Positions 16,145-24,573 of a stretch of DNA of 64,000 nt are shown here, one piece after another; positions within the stretch are counted from its first letter, which is position 1, and each line of letters starts with the position of its first letter. The stretch comes from Mesonia profundi (lineage in GTDB: Bacteria > Bacteroidota > Bacteroidia > Flavobacteriales > Flavobacteriaceae). The notes under the pieces are model-generated. The model worked only from the letters and a program-made list of their open reading frames with translations, ran no database searches and was not told the origin of the DNA. The translations under genes and the position numbers were made by a program. Location: assembly GCF_031085155.1 (NCBI RefSeq), contig NZ_JAVHUL010000017.1:1-64000 (forward strand), given 5' to 3'.

Positions 16145-17137
16145 ATGAAAGAGATTTTAAATAAATTAACTCATCACCAAATCTTAACAAAAGGGGAGGC
16201 TAAAGAAAGCTTAATTCAAATTTCTAAAGGAAACTACAATCCCACACAAATTGCTTCTTTTCTAACCACTTATATGATGCGAAGTATTCGTATTGAAGAA
16301 TTAGAAGGTTTTAGAGACGCTTTATTAGAACTTTGTATTCCTATTGATCTATCGGCTTATCAACCTATTGATTTATGCGGAACAGGTGGAGACCATAAAA
16401 ACACCTTCAATATTTCTACGCTGGCTTCTTTTATTACCGCAGGAGCAGGAATTGCTGTTGCAAAACATGGCAATTATAGTATATCCTCCATTAGTGGAAG
16501 TAGCAATGTTCTAGAATCCTTGGGTGTTAAATTCTCTAGTGAGGAGAAATTTTTACAACACTGTATAGAAGAAACCAATCTTTGCGTTTTACATGCACCG
16601 CTATTTCATCCCGCTATGAAAGCGGTAGCGTCTGTGAGAAAGGATTTAGCAGTTAAAACCTTTTTTAATATGCTAGGGCCCATGGTAAATCCCGCTTTTC
16701 CCAAAAAGCAAGTCGTAGGTGTTTTTAGTCTAGAATTAGCAAGGATGTATCACTACTTATATCAAAAAACCCCAAAATCATATACTATTGTTCACGCTTT
16801 AGATGCTTATGATGAAGTTTCTCTTACTGGTGATACAAAAATTTTCACCGCTAGTAAAGAAAATGTTTTAACACCTCAAGATTTTGGCTATTCCAAAATT
16901 AATCCACAAGAAATTTATGGCGGTAATTCTGTAGAGAAGGCAACAAAACTTTTTTATACTATCCTTAGCGGAAAAGGAACGGAGTCACAAAATGCCGTAG
17001 TGATTGCTAATTCCGCTTTAGCGATAGCAACTGCCAAAAATATAAATTTACCCGAAGCCTTAGCTGCTGCAAAAGAATCTCTACTTTCTAATAAAGCCTT
17101 GGAGGTCTTAAAAAAGGTTCAAAAAATTAGTGCCTAA
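16145..17137 (+). CDS. trpD: Anthranilate phosphoribosyltransferase
   Basis: 330-residue enzyme transferring phosphoribose from PRPP to anthranilate. Diagnostic motifs are DLCGTGGDHKNTFNIST (PRPP-binding GTGGD at 79-83), KHGNYSISSISGSSNVLESLG, and FNMLGPMVNPA. Length is normal for the family. Its stop codon shares one base with the trpC start. Confidence 0.95.
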   Translation: MKEILNKLTHHQILTKGEAKESLIQISKGNYNPTQIASFLTTYMMRSIRIEELEGFRDALLELCIPIDLSAYQPIDLCGTGGDHKNTFNISTLASFITAGAGIAVAKHGNYSISSISGSSNVLESLGVKFSSEEKFLQHCIEETNLCVLHAPLFHPAMKAVASVRKDLAVKTFFNMLGPMVNPAFPKKQVVGVFSLELARMYHYLYQKTPKSYTIVHALDAYDEVSLTGDTKIFTASKENVLTPQDFGYSKINPQEIYGGNSVEKATKLFYTILSGKGTESQNAVVIANSALAIATAKNINLPEALAAAKESLLSNKALEVLKKVQKISA

Positions 17138-17988
17138 TGGAAACGATATTAGAAAAAATAATACATCAAAAAAAGAAAGAGGTTATGCTTAAAGAAAGCC
17201 TCATTTCTCGTAAACAACTAGAAAATAGCGAACTTTTTAAACGTCATACTTTTTCTTTAAGTGAACAAATAAAAACTTCTCCTTTAGGTTTTGGAATTAT
17301 TGCAGAACATAAAAGACGATCTCCGTCTAGGTCTAGCATCAATACATCTCTACTCGTTCAAGAAGTTTTGGAGGCTTATGAGAATGCAGGTGTTAACGGA
17401 GCCTCCATCTTAACAGACAACAGTTTCTTTGGTGGTTCACTAGAAGATTTACTTTTGGCGAGAGCTACTGTAAAACTCCCACTCTTAAGAAAAGACTTTA
17501 TTATAGAGGAATATCAAGTTATAGAAGCCAAAGCTTTTGGTGCAGATGCAATTTTACTTATCGCTGCGACCTTAACTAAACAAAAAGTCAACTCTTTAAC
17601 CAAATTAGCTCAAAACTTAGGTTTAGAGGTATTATTAGAAGTTCATAACTTTAAAGAACTAGAGCAAAATATAGATACTCCCGTACAATTAATGGGCGTC
17701 AATAATAGAAACCTAAAAACTTTTGAAGTAAGCCTAGAGAATAGTTTAAGTTTAGTTCATCATATTCCAGATGGAGTAGTAAAAATTTCTGAAAGTGGAA
17801 TCAATTCTGCGGAAGCAATAAAAACTTTATACGATGTAGGATATGATGGTTTCTTAATTGGAGAACATTTTATGAAAACCAATGATCCAGAAAAAGAAGT
17901 GAAAAATTTTATACATAAAATCTGTCAACTCATTCCTAAAAAAAATGAATCTAAAAATCAAAATTTGCGGCATGAAACACCCAGATAA
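17137..17988 (+). CDS. trpC: Indole-3-glycerol phosphate synthase
   Basis: 283-residue TIM-barrel enzyme converting CdRP to indole-3-glycerol phosphate. It has the IIAEHKRRSPSR (catalytic Lys), LLRKDFIIEEYQV, LEVLLEVH, GVNNRNLKTF and ISESGI motifs. The C-terminus is about 20 residues longer than usual ([12 protein letters not shown] and on) because the frame runs 44 bases into trpF. The basic tail may be incidental to this overlap. Confidence 0.94.
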   Translation: METILEKIIHQKKKEVMLKESLISRKQLENSELFKRHTFSLSEQIKTSPLGFGIIAEHKRRSPSRSSINTSLLVQEVLEAYENAGVNGASILTDNSFFGGSLEDLLLARATVKLPLLRKDFIIEEYQVIEAKAFGADAILLIAATLTKQKVNSLTKLAQNLGLEVLLEVHNFKELEQNIDTPVQLMGVNNRNLKTFEVSLENSLSLVHHIPDGVVKISESGINSAEAIKTLYDVGYDGFLIGEHFMKTNDPEKEVKNFIHKICQLIPKKNESKNQNLRHETPR

Positions 17989-18562
17989 TATCAAAAAGGT
18001 TTCTGCACTTTCTCCAGATTATATAGGCTTTATTTTCTATAAGAAATCACCACGTTACCTTACTCAAATTCCCGAAAATATACCAGAGGGAATAAAAAAA
18101 ACAGGAGTTTTTGTAAATGAAGAATATGATCAAATTTTAGATAAAGTGAGACTTTTTAATTTACAAGCCGTACAGTTACACGGAGAAGAATCTGTAGAAT
18201 TATGTGAGAAATTGAGACATCAAAACTTAGAAGTCATCAAAGCTTTTTCTATAGACGACGACTTTAATTTTGAGAAAATCCATTCTTATCAAAAAGTTAC
18301 CGACTATTTTTTATTTGATACCAAAGGAAAAAATTATGGAGGCAACGGCCTTGCTTTCAACTGGAGTATTTTACAAAATTACAGATTTAGTCATCCATTT
18401 TTTTTAAGTGGAGGAATTGGTTTAGAACACAGCGAAGAAATCAAAAAAATAAATGATTCCTCTCTACCATTAGTAGGAATCGATCTTAACAGCAAGTTTG
18501 AAATAGCTCCAGGATTAAAAGACATCCAAAAATTAAAAAAAATGAAAGAATCTCTCTTATGA
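17945..18562 (+). CDS. trpF: Phosphoribosylanthranilate isomerase
   Basis: 205-residue TIM-barrel isomerase. The start [10 protein letters not shown] carries the catalytic Cys. Further motifs are [34 protein letters not shown] (catalytic Asp) and FLSGGIG. The phosphate-binding end reads [16 protein letters not shown], where most relatives have VDxSSGVE, an acceptable variant. It overlaps trpC by 44 bases and trpB by 4 bases. Confidence 0.93.
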   Translation: MNLKIKICGMKHPDNIKKVSALSPDYIGFIFYKKSPRYLTQIPENIPEGIKKTGVFVNEEYDQILDKVRLFNLQAVQLHGEESVELCEKLRHQNLEVIKAFSIDDDFNFEKIHSYQKVTDYFLFDTKGKNYGGNGLAFNWSILQNYRFSHPFFLSGGIGLEHSEEIKKINDSSLPLVGIDLNSKFEIAPGLKDIQKLKKMKESLL

Positions 18563-19746
18563 AAAATTCATATCATATCAACGAAAAGGGGTATTATGGT
18601 GAGTTTGGAGGTGCATTTGTACCCGAAATGCTTCAACCCAATTTAGCCGAATTAAAAGAGCAATATCTAGAAATTCTTCAGGATAAAAAGTTTCAAGAAG
18701 AATTTCAAGACCTTCTGCAACACTACGTAGGACGACCTACTCCCCTCTACTATGCAAAGCGCTTAAGCGAAAAATATAAAACTCAAATTTACCTTAAGAG
18801 AGAAGACCTTTGCCATACGGGCGCTCATAAAATAAACAATACCATTGGTCAAACCTTGCTAGCCAAACGCTTAGGCAAAAAAAGAATTATTGCCGAAACT
18901 GGTGCAGGCCAGCACGGTGTAGCTACGGCGACCGTTTGCGCGCTCATAGGATTACCTTGCGTCATTTATATGGGCGCTATAGATATGGAAAGGCAAGCGC
19001 CAAATGTTGCCCGCATGAAAATGTTAGGCGCTACAATTATTGCTGCTACATCGGGCAGTAAAACTTTAAAAGATGCCACCAACGAAGCCATTAGAGATTG
19101 GATTCAAAATCCTAGCGACACCCATTATATTATAGGTTCTGTGGTGGGACCGCACCCTTATCCAGATTTGGTGGCGCGATTGCAAGGCGTGATTTCTAAA
19201 GAAATTAAAGTGCAACTTTTAAAAGCCGAAGGTAAAGAAAATCCAGATTATGTGATTGCCTGCGTTGGTGGAGGGAGCAACGCTGCGGGAGCTTTTTATC
19301 ATTTTTTAGAAGAGGAAAAAGTGAAACTTATTGCTGTAGAAGCTGCAGGGAAGGGTATAGATTCTGGCGAAAGTGCAGCTACTTCTATCTTAGGCAACAT
19401 AGGAATCATTCACGGGAGTAAAACTTTATTAATGCAAAGTAAAGACGGTCAAATCACCGAGCCTTATTCTATTTCGGCAGGATTAGATTATCCCGGCGTA
19501 GGCCCCTTACACGCTCATTTATATCAAACCAAAAGAGCAGATTTTATGGCCATTACAGATGATGATGCGATGAAAGCAGGACTTCAATTATCACAACTAG
19601 AAGGCATCATTCCCGCGATAGAAACCTCCCACGCTCTAGCGGTTTTAGAACAAAGAAAGTTTAAAAAAGAAGAGGTTGTAGTAATTAATCTATCTGGGCG
19701 TGGCGATAAAGATTTACAAACCTATATCGATTATTTTAATTTTTAA
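18559..19746 (+). CDS. trpB: Tryptophan synthase beta chain
   Basis: 395-residue PLP enzyme joining indole with serine. The cofactor lysine lies in [14 protein letters not shown] (Lys91). [18 protein letters not shown] and the phosphate-binding [10 protein letters not shown] are intact, as is [11 protein letters not shown]. It belongs to the classical TrpB1 type that works with TrpA. It overlaps trpF by 4 bases. The gap to trpA is 90 bases and filled by a repeat element, unlike the rest of the operon. Confidence 0.96.
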   Translation: MKNSYHINEKGYYGEFGGAFVPEMLQPNLAELKEQYLEILQDKKFQEEFQDLLQHYVGRPTPLYYAKRLSEKYKTQIYLKREDLCHTGAHKINNTIGQTLLAKRLGKKRIIAETGAGQHGVATATVCALIGLPCVIYMGAIDMERQAPNVARMKMLGATIIAATSGSKTLKDATNEAIRDWIQNPSDTHYIIGSVVGPHPYPDLVARLQGVISKEIKVQLLKAEGKENPDYVIACVGGGSNAAGAFYHFLEEEKVKLIAVEAAGKGIDSGESAATSILGNIGIIHGSKTLLMQSKDGQITEPYSISAGLDYPGVGPLHAHLYQTKRADFMAITDDDAMKAGLQLSQLEGIIPAIETSHALAVLEQRKFKKEEVVVINLSGRGDKDLQTYIDYFNF

Positions 19747-19826
19747 GGGCGTTCGAGCGGGTCATCCGCTATATCTTTTGCGTTTTTCAACGCAAAAGGA
19801 TACCGCTTCTACCCCTAACGCAAAAA
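19747..19826 (+). repeat. Dispersed imperfect palindromic repeat, copy 1 (inside the trp operon)
   Basis: Element starting GGGCGTT, containing AGCGGGTC, a central hairpin CTTTTGCGTT-TTTC-AACGCAAAAG (19775-19798), and ending CCTAACGCAAAA. It fills the gap between trpB and trpA, starting right after the trpB stop codon. A second copy with the same ends lies inverted at 55971-56098. From memory, similar elements are common between genes in Flavobacteriaceae. The outer GCGTT/AACGC arms make the whole element an imperfect palindrome. Confidence 0.75.
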
Positions 19827-19836
19827 AACAACAGTA

Positions 19837-20610
19837 ATGAATAGAATACAAACACGATTACAGCATAACAAAAAGATTCTCTCTATATATTTTACAGCAG
19901 GTTTCCCTAATTTAGAGGATACGGTATCTATTATCAAATCTCTAGAAGAGAATGGAGTAGACATGATAGAGATTGGTTTACCTTTTAGTGATCCGCTAGC
20001 AGATGGACCAACCATACAGTCAATTTCTACGAAAGCTCTCAAGAACGGAATGACTACCAAAATTCTTTTTGAGCAACTTAAAGATATCCGCGAAAGCGTA
20101 AAAATTCCTTTATTAATTATGGGTTATTTTAATCCTATTTTTCAATATGGGGTAGAGAAATTTTGTAAAAAATGTAAAGAAATTGGTATTGACGGACTTA
20201 TAATTCCAGATCTTCCTCTAGAAGTCTATGAAGAAGAGTATCACTCTATTTTTAAAAATTATGGGCTTTTAAATATTTTTCTCATCACCCCACAAACTTC
20301 TGAAGTACGTATTAGAAAAATTGATGCCATTTCTAAAGGTTTTATCTATATGGTAAGTTCGGCAAGTGTAACTGGAGGAAAGAATAGTTTTGGAAAAGAA
20401 CAGCTTCATTATTTTGAACGTATTCATAACCTGAAATTAAAAGCCCCACAAATTGTTGGCTTTGGAATTCGTCATCAAGAAAGTTTTTTTCAGGCAACCA
20501 AATTTGCAAATGGAGCAATTATAGGTTCTGCTTTTGTAAATTTCTTAAGAGAAAATTCAATTCAGCAAATAGATACTTTTACACGTAAATTTAATTCTCT
20601 TAAAAAATAA
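19837..20610 (+). CDS. trpA: Tryptophan synthase alpha chain
   Basis: 257-residue TIM-barrel enzyme releasing indole from indole-3-glycerol phosphate. MIEIGLPFSDPLADGPTIQ contains the catalytic Glu45 and Asp56. GLIIPDLPLEVYEEE, YMVSSASVTGGKN and GFGIRHQESF follow in family order. It is the last gene of the trp operon, displaced from trpB by the repeat element. No terminator is visible right after it. Confidence 0.95.
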   Translation: MNRIQTRLQHNKKILSIYFTAGFPNLEDTVSIIKSLEENGVDMIEIGLPFSDPLADGPTIQSISTKALKNGMTTKILFEQLKDIRESVKIPLLIMGYFNPIFQYGVEKFCKKCKEIGIDGLIIPDLPLEVYEEEYHSIFKNYGLLNIFLITPQTSEVRIRKIDAISKGFIYMVSSASVTGGKNSFGKEQLHYFERIHNLKLKAPQIVGFGIRHQESFFQATKFANGAIIGSAFVNFLRENSIQQIDTFTRKFNSLKK

Positions 20611-20722
20611 ACCTCAGACCAACCTCACTACTTCACAAATGCTTAACAAGAAATTACAAGTGTTTTAATACAAATGACTTTTGCGATGAGTTATCTTTAA
20701 ATTGAACTAAAATAATAACATT

Positions 20723-20866
20723 ATGGGACGTATTGAAGATAAGCATAGAGAAAGAAAGCATAAAGACGTAGATAATCCTTTAGGAGAGTTTGGAGATAGA
20801 AACGAGAAAACGAATAAAGTATACATCGATGAAAAGACCATTAAAGGACAACAAAACAAAGAATAA
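20723..20866 (+). CDS. Small charged protein (47 aa), hypothetical
   Basis: 47-codon frame beginning MGRIEDKHRERKHKDVDNPL and ending KTIKGQQNKE, very hydrophilic, with no membrane segment. Support comes from the clean ATG, coding-like codon use, its own intergenic space, and a terminator-like hairpin 23 bases downstream. No family was recognised. It heads a run of very small genes up to 23738. Confidence 0.6.
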   Translation: MGRIEDKHRERKHKDVDNPLGEFGDRNEKTNKVYIDEKTIKGQQNKE

Positions 20867-20888
20867 TTTTTCATTCAAATTATGTTTT

Positions 20889-20960
20889 AAAAGCTATCTA
20901 GAAAGCAAACCACGAGCGTTTAACCTTAAATTCTTGTCTTTTGATTTTAGATAGCTTTTT
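20889..20960 (+). terminator. Probable terminator with long loop
   Basis: Stem AAAAGCTATCTA (20889-20900) with TAGATAGCTTTT (20948-20959) and more T, enclosing a 47-base loop. It follows the 47-residue gene. Confidence 0.6.
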
Positions 20961-21006
20961 TATTTTGGCAGATTTATTGATATGATAAAGGTAAATCCAC
21001 TCTATT

Positions 21007-22791
21007 ATGAAAAATCTACTCTTATTTCTAAGTTTCTCGCTACTCACTTTAGACTCTCTTTGCGCCAAAAGCATTACCGGAAAAATAACCGATAATTCTG
21101 GTGCCCCTCTTCCCAGCGTTCAAATAATTATACAAGGAAACACTTCTGGCACCTTAACCGATTTTGATGGAAACTATAGTATTGAAGCTAAGAAAGGAGA
21201 TATTCTTGTTTTTAGTTACATCGGTTTTAAAACCGAAACTCATAAAGTGACCACTAAAAATATTATAAACGTGAGTTTAGAACCTTCAGGAGCATTAGAA
21301 GAAGTCGTAGTGCAAACAGATATGGCTATGGAAAAAGAAGTTCGTGGGATTGCTATTCATAGACAGCCCATTAGACCTTACCCTAATACAACTCATCGCG
21401 AATCTTATAAAGGAATTGAAGAAAACACGTTTAAAATGGTGAAAGCTTCTCCGCTTTCCACTTTTTCTATAGATGTAGACAAAGCGGGTTATAGCAATGT
21501 GAGACGCATGGTTAATAACGGACAAGAAGTCCCTAAAGATGCAGTAAAAATTGAAGAAATGATTAATTATTTTCATTACAATTATCCGAAACCTCAAGGA
21601 AAACACCCCTTTTCTATCAACACCGAAGTAAATACCACCCCGTGGAATAAAAACAGCAAACTCATTAAAATAGGACTCCAAGGAAAAACCGTTCCTATGG
21701 ACGACATTCCGCCTTCTAACTTAGTGTTTCTCATCGATGTTTCGGGATCTATGAATTCCCAAAATAAACTTCCCTTATTAAAATCGGCTTTTAAATTGCT
21801 GGTCAACCAACTTCGGGACGAAGACAAAATTAGTATTGTCACTTATGCTGGGGCCGCAGGATTAGTCCTACCTCCTACTTCTGGTGATGATAAAAATAAA
21901 ATTATGGATGCCTTAGATAATTTGAATGCTGGAGGTTCTACCGCTGGCGGACAAGGAATTATTTTGGCTTATAAAACTGCGGAAGAAAACTTTATCAAAA
22001 ACGGAAACAACCGTGTTATCCTAGCCACCGATGGTGATTTTAATGTGGGAGCGAGCAGTGACCGAGCGATGCAAGACTTGATTGTAGAGAAAAGAAATAG
22101 CGGAGTCTTTCTAACTTGCTTAGGTTTTGGTATGGGGAATTACCAAGATAGTAAAATGGAAACTTTAGCAGATAAAGGTAACGGAAATCACGCTTATATT
22201 GATACCATGCAAGAAGCGCAGCGCATCTTAGGAACCGAATTTGGAGGTACACTGTATACCATTGCTAAAGATGTGAAAATTCAGGTGGAGTTCAATCCTA
22301 CTTTTGTGCAAGCCTACCGACTTATAGGTTACGAAAACCGATTGTTGAATGATGAAGACTTTAACGATGATAAAAAAGACGCGGGAGAATTAGGAAGCGG
22401 CCACACGGTAACGGCGCTTTACGAAATCATTCCCACAGGCGTTAAAAGTAAATGGTTAAAAGATATTGACGATTTAAAATACAGCGAGAAGAAATCAGTT
22501 AACAAACAAAAAGACTTATTTACGGTTAAATTTAGATATAAACTACCCGACGGAGACCAAAGTAAGCTGATTGAACACGTGGTTTCCGCTAAAGAACTCA
22601 ATAAAAATAAGGCTTCCGCGGATTTTAAATTCGCTTCAGCTGTAGCTATGTTTGGTATGAAACTAAGAGATTCAGAATATATAGAAAACACAACATACGA
22701 AACTATTCAAGACTTAGCCAAAGAAGGAAAAGGGAACGATGAAGAAGGCTATAAAGCAGAGTTTATTCGTTTGGTGAGAGCATCACAATAG
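21007..22791 (+). CDS. Exported VWA-domain protein with carboxypeptidase-regulatory-like domain (YfbK type)
   Basis: 594-residue protein. Order: signal peptide (MKNLLLFLSFSLLTLDSLCAKS); a CarboxypepD_reg-like beta domain (about 23-95, with the SusC-like stretch ITGKITDNSGAPLPSVQIII); a von Willebrand N-domain (about 140-235, TFSIDVDKAGYSNVRRMVN); a VWA domain with MIDAS motif LIDVSGSMNS near 245; and a C-terminal DUF3520 domain. MIDAS suggests divalent-metal-dependent binding. The family is often labelled a calcium-activated chloride channel homologue, without evidence. It is probably periplasmic or surface-exposed. It is transcribed alone and followed by a terminator. Confidence 0.88.
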   Translation: MKNLLLFLSFSLLTLDSLCAKSITGKITDNSGAPLPSVQIIIQGNTSGTLTDFDGNYSIEAKKGDILVFSYIGFKTETHKVTTKNIINVSLEPSGALEEVVVQTDMAMEKEVRGIAIHRQPIRPYPNTTHRESYKGIEENTFKMVKASPLSTFSIDVDKAGYSNVRRMVNNGQEVPKDAVKIEEMINYFHYNYPKPQGKHPFSINTEVNTTPWNKNSKLIKIGLQGKTVPMDDIPPSNLVFLIDVSGSMNSQNKLPLLKSAFKLLVNQLRDEDKISIVTYAGAAGLVLPPTSGDDKNKIMDALDNLNAGGSTAGGQGIILAYKTAEENFIKNGNNRVILATDGDFNVGASSDRAMQDLIVEKRNSGVFLTCLGFGMGNYQDSKMETLADKGNGNHAYIDTMQEAQRILGTEFGGTLYTIAKDVKIQVEFNPTFVQAYRLIGYENRLLNDEDFNDDKKDAGELGSGHTVTALYEIIPTGVKSKWLKDIDDLKYSEKKSVNKQKDLFTVKFRYKLPDGDQSKLIEHVVSAKELNKNKASADFKFASAVAMFGMKLRDSEYIENTTYETIQDLAKEGKGNDEEGYKAEFIRLVRASQ

Positions 22792-22824
22792 AATTTTACA
22801 TTAAGCATTTCGAACCCTATAACT

Positions 22825-22856
22825 AAAGACCTGAAATTGCTCGGGTCTTTTTTTAT
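22825..22856 (+). terminator. Terminator of the VWA gene
   Basis: Stem AAAGACCTGA (22825-22834) with TCGGGTCTTT (22841-22850), including one G-T pair, loop AATTGC, then a T-run. Confidence 0.85.
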
Positions 22857-22975
22857 TCATTATAAGAAAAGCTTTTTTAACATATCAAGCTTTAAATTCC
22901 TAAAAAATGGTTAATTAGGCATTTAAGAGATGACAAAAATCTTAGATTTATTGCTAACCTTAAAAAACTTAAAAG

Positions 22976-23221
22976 ATGGATCAAGAAAAATTAGACCATA
23001 TGCGTTCGGTTTTAAATAAACTGGAAGACATAAAAAACAGTCAGGAAAGTATTATAGATAAAATTAATCATGTCATTACAGATTTATTTCAGCATCCCGA
23101 TAAAAAACTAGAAAAAGTGATGGAAGATGCACATCAAAAATCCTCAGACAATGTAGATGGAGTAAGAGAAGCTTTAGAAGATTATGAAATGAGGATTAAC
23201 AAAATTGAAAATGAAAATTAA
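22976..23221 (+). CDS. Hypothetical helical protein
   Basis: 81-residue soluble protein, strongly charged and almost entirely helical (heptad-like MRSVLNKLEDIKNSQESIIDKI). No signal peptide, membrane segment or recognised domain. It stands among small genes that look stress-related (a small membrane protein and an entericidin-like lipoprotein follow). A structural or regulatory role is possible but not shown. Confidence 0.6.
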   Translation: MDQEKLDHMRSVLNKLEDIKNSQESIIDKINHVITDLFQHPDKKLEKVMEDAHQKSSDNVDGVREALEDYEMRINKIENEN

Positions 23222-23387
23222 ACAAAATATTTGTATATTTTCTATCAAAAAATCAGCAGTACAGCAAATAAGCTTCCTTAAATCTAAAATTATTACTAAA
23301 CTGTAGTTAATTACTCGTTAAATATAATTTACTCAACTGCTTATTTATTTACATTTACTTCATACTAACTAACAAAGAAAAAACATT

Positions 23388-23543
23388 ATGAGAGATTTAG
23401 TTTGGCTGATTGTAGTAATTTTAGTGATAGGGTGGCTTGTAGGTTTTGTTGCCTTCCCAGATTTGGGAGGTATTGTACACATCTTGATTGTATTAGCTGT
23501 TATTTTGATTATCTATAAGCTTATTACAGGAAGAAATGTTTAA
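23388..23543 (+). CDS. Small membrane protein (lmo0937/DUF5670-like)
   Basis: 51-residue protein with two transmembrane helices separated by the turn FVAFPDLGGIVHIL, a pattern characteristic of the lmo0937 family of tiny membrane proteins found in many bacteria. The function is unknown. It has a clean ATG and is followed 54 bases on by a small lipoprotein gene, with a shared terminator after that. Confidence 0.75.
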   Translation: MRDLVWLIVVILVIGWLVGFVAFPDLGGIVHILIVLAVILIIYKLITGRNV

Positions 23544-23597
23544 ATATTAACTTTGAAAGTATTAACTTTATAACTTTAACAACTAAAATTTTAAATT

Positions 23598-23738
23598 ATG
23601 AATTTCAAGAAATTATTTTTAGGACTATTTGCAGTAGGACTCTTATCAACAGCTTTTGTAAGTTGTAGAGACACAGGAGATAAAATAGCAGACGATATTG
23701 AAGACGTTGCTGACGATGTTGGTGATGCAGTAGATTAA
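23598..23738 (+). CDS. Small entericidin-like lipoprotein
   Basis: 46-residue precursor with a lipoprotein signal peptide (GLLSTAFVSC) and a mature part of only about 24 residues, dominated by Asp (DKIADDIEDVADDVGDAVD). This resembles entericidin-type small lipoproteins by architecture only; the charge differs. A perfect terminator follows 4 bases after the stop codon, which supports it as a real, expressed gene. Confidence 0.75.
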   Translation: MNFKKLFLGLFAVGLLSTAFVSCRDTGDKIADDIEDVADDVGDAVD

Positions 23739-23742
23739 ATTG

Positions 23743-23773
23743 AAAAAGCCTCTAAAAGTAGAGGCTTTTTTTT
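23743..23773 (+). terminator. Rho-independent terminator
   Basis: Perfect 12-base stem AAAAAGCCTCTA (23743-23754) with TAGAGGCTTTTT (23759-23770), loop AAAG, then further T. Confidence 0.93.
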
Positions 23774-23797
23774 ACCTTTCTATTAAGAAAAACACCC

Positions 23798-24493
23798 ATG
23801 AAAAAAACACTACTTCTTCCCTTTATCGCAATTTTCACTTTCGTTCTAGTGAGTTGCGAAGAATCAGCAAAAAACAAAACAGAAGAAACTCAAAACCAAG
23901 AACTTAGAAAGATTTCGTTACTCCAAAAAATAGCCAATGCCAATGGTTTTCAAGAATGGGAAAATGTGGATAAGGTCTCCTTTACATTTAATGTAGATCG
24001 AGATACCACACATTTTGAAAGGTCTTGGGAATGGAAGCCTAAAGAGGACAAAGTAAAAATGTTAGCTTCTAATGATACCCTAGAATATCATACCAATCAA
24101 GTAGAAAAAGACTCTACTTTAATGAAAGCAGATCAAGCTTTTGTCAATGATAAATATTGGTTGTTATTTCCATTTCAACTCATTTGGGATGATGGTTTTA
24201 AACATTCTACGAAAGAGAATATAAGCTCTCCGCTTAAGAGTGAAAAAGTCACTGAATTAACGATAGATTATAATTCAGAAGACGGTTACACCCCTGGAGA
24301 TCTTTATAAAGTCTATTTCGATGCTAATTACATGATAAAAGAATGGGCGTATTATCCTGGTGGTAATAAAGAACCTCGCATAATTAGCACTTGGGAAGAC
24401 TACGAAACTCAAAAAGGTATCAAATTTGCTAAAATGCATCAAGATAGCACTGGTAATTTTAAACTTTACTTCACTAAAGTATCAATTCGGTAA
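23798..24493 (+). CDS. Lipoprotein of unknown function (LolA-like or DUF6503-like)
   Basis: 231-residue precursor with a lipoprotein signal (FTFVLVSC, Cys20). The mature part, WENVDKVSFTFNVDRD through YDFDANYMIKEW-like beta strands to TWEDYETQKGIKFAKMHQ, resembles the incomplete beta-barrel of outer-membrane lipoprotein-sorting-like proteins, which bind a hydrophobic ligand. I am not sure of the exact family. It is a single gene, 305 bases after the small-lipoprotein start, and lies upstream of the kynurenine cluster with no evident link. Confidence 0.65.
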   Translation: MKKTLLLPFIAIFTFVLVSCEESAKNKTEETQNQELRKISLLQKIANANGFQEWENVDKVSFTFNVDRDTTHFERSWEWKPKEDKVKMLASNDTLEYHTNQVEKDSTLMKADQAFVNDKYWLLFPFQLIWDDGFKHSTKENISSPLKSEKVTELTIDYNSEDGYTPGDLYKVYFDANYMIKEWAYYPGGNKEPRIISTWEDYETQKGIKFAKMHQDSTGNFKLYFTKVSIR

Positions 24494-24532
24494 TTGAGTT
24501 TCCATTTATGTAGAACACTCATTAATTATTGC

Positions 24533-24540
24533 TAAATTTG
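24533..24540 (+). promoter_or_regulatory. Candidate -7 box upstream of kynU
   Basis: TAAATTTG matches TAnnTTTG and lies 33 bases before the kynU start codon. No TTG is found at the usual -33 distance, only TTATG at 24506-24510, so this is a partial match. Confidence 0.4.
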
Positions 24541-24573
24541 TGGTAAACCCACCTGTTTAGAAAATAATTGACA

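Noticed and set aside
17945-17988. 44-base trpC-trpF overlap as a possible frameshift or fusion
   Set aside because: Both frames are intact, and the trpF start (catalytic Cys motif) needs ATG 17945. A longer trpC tail is a simple explanation.
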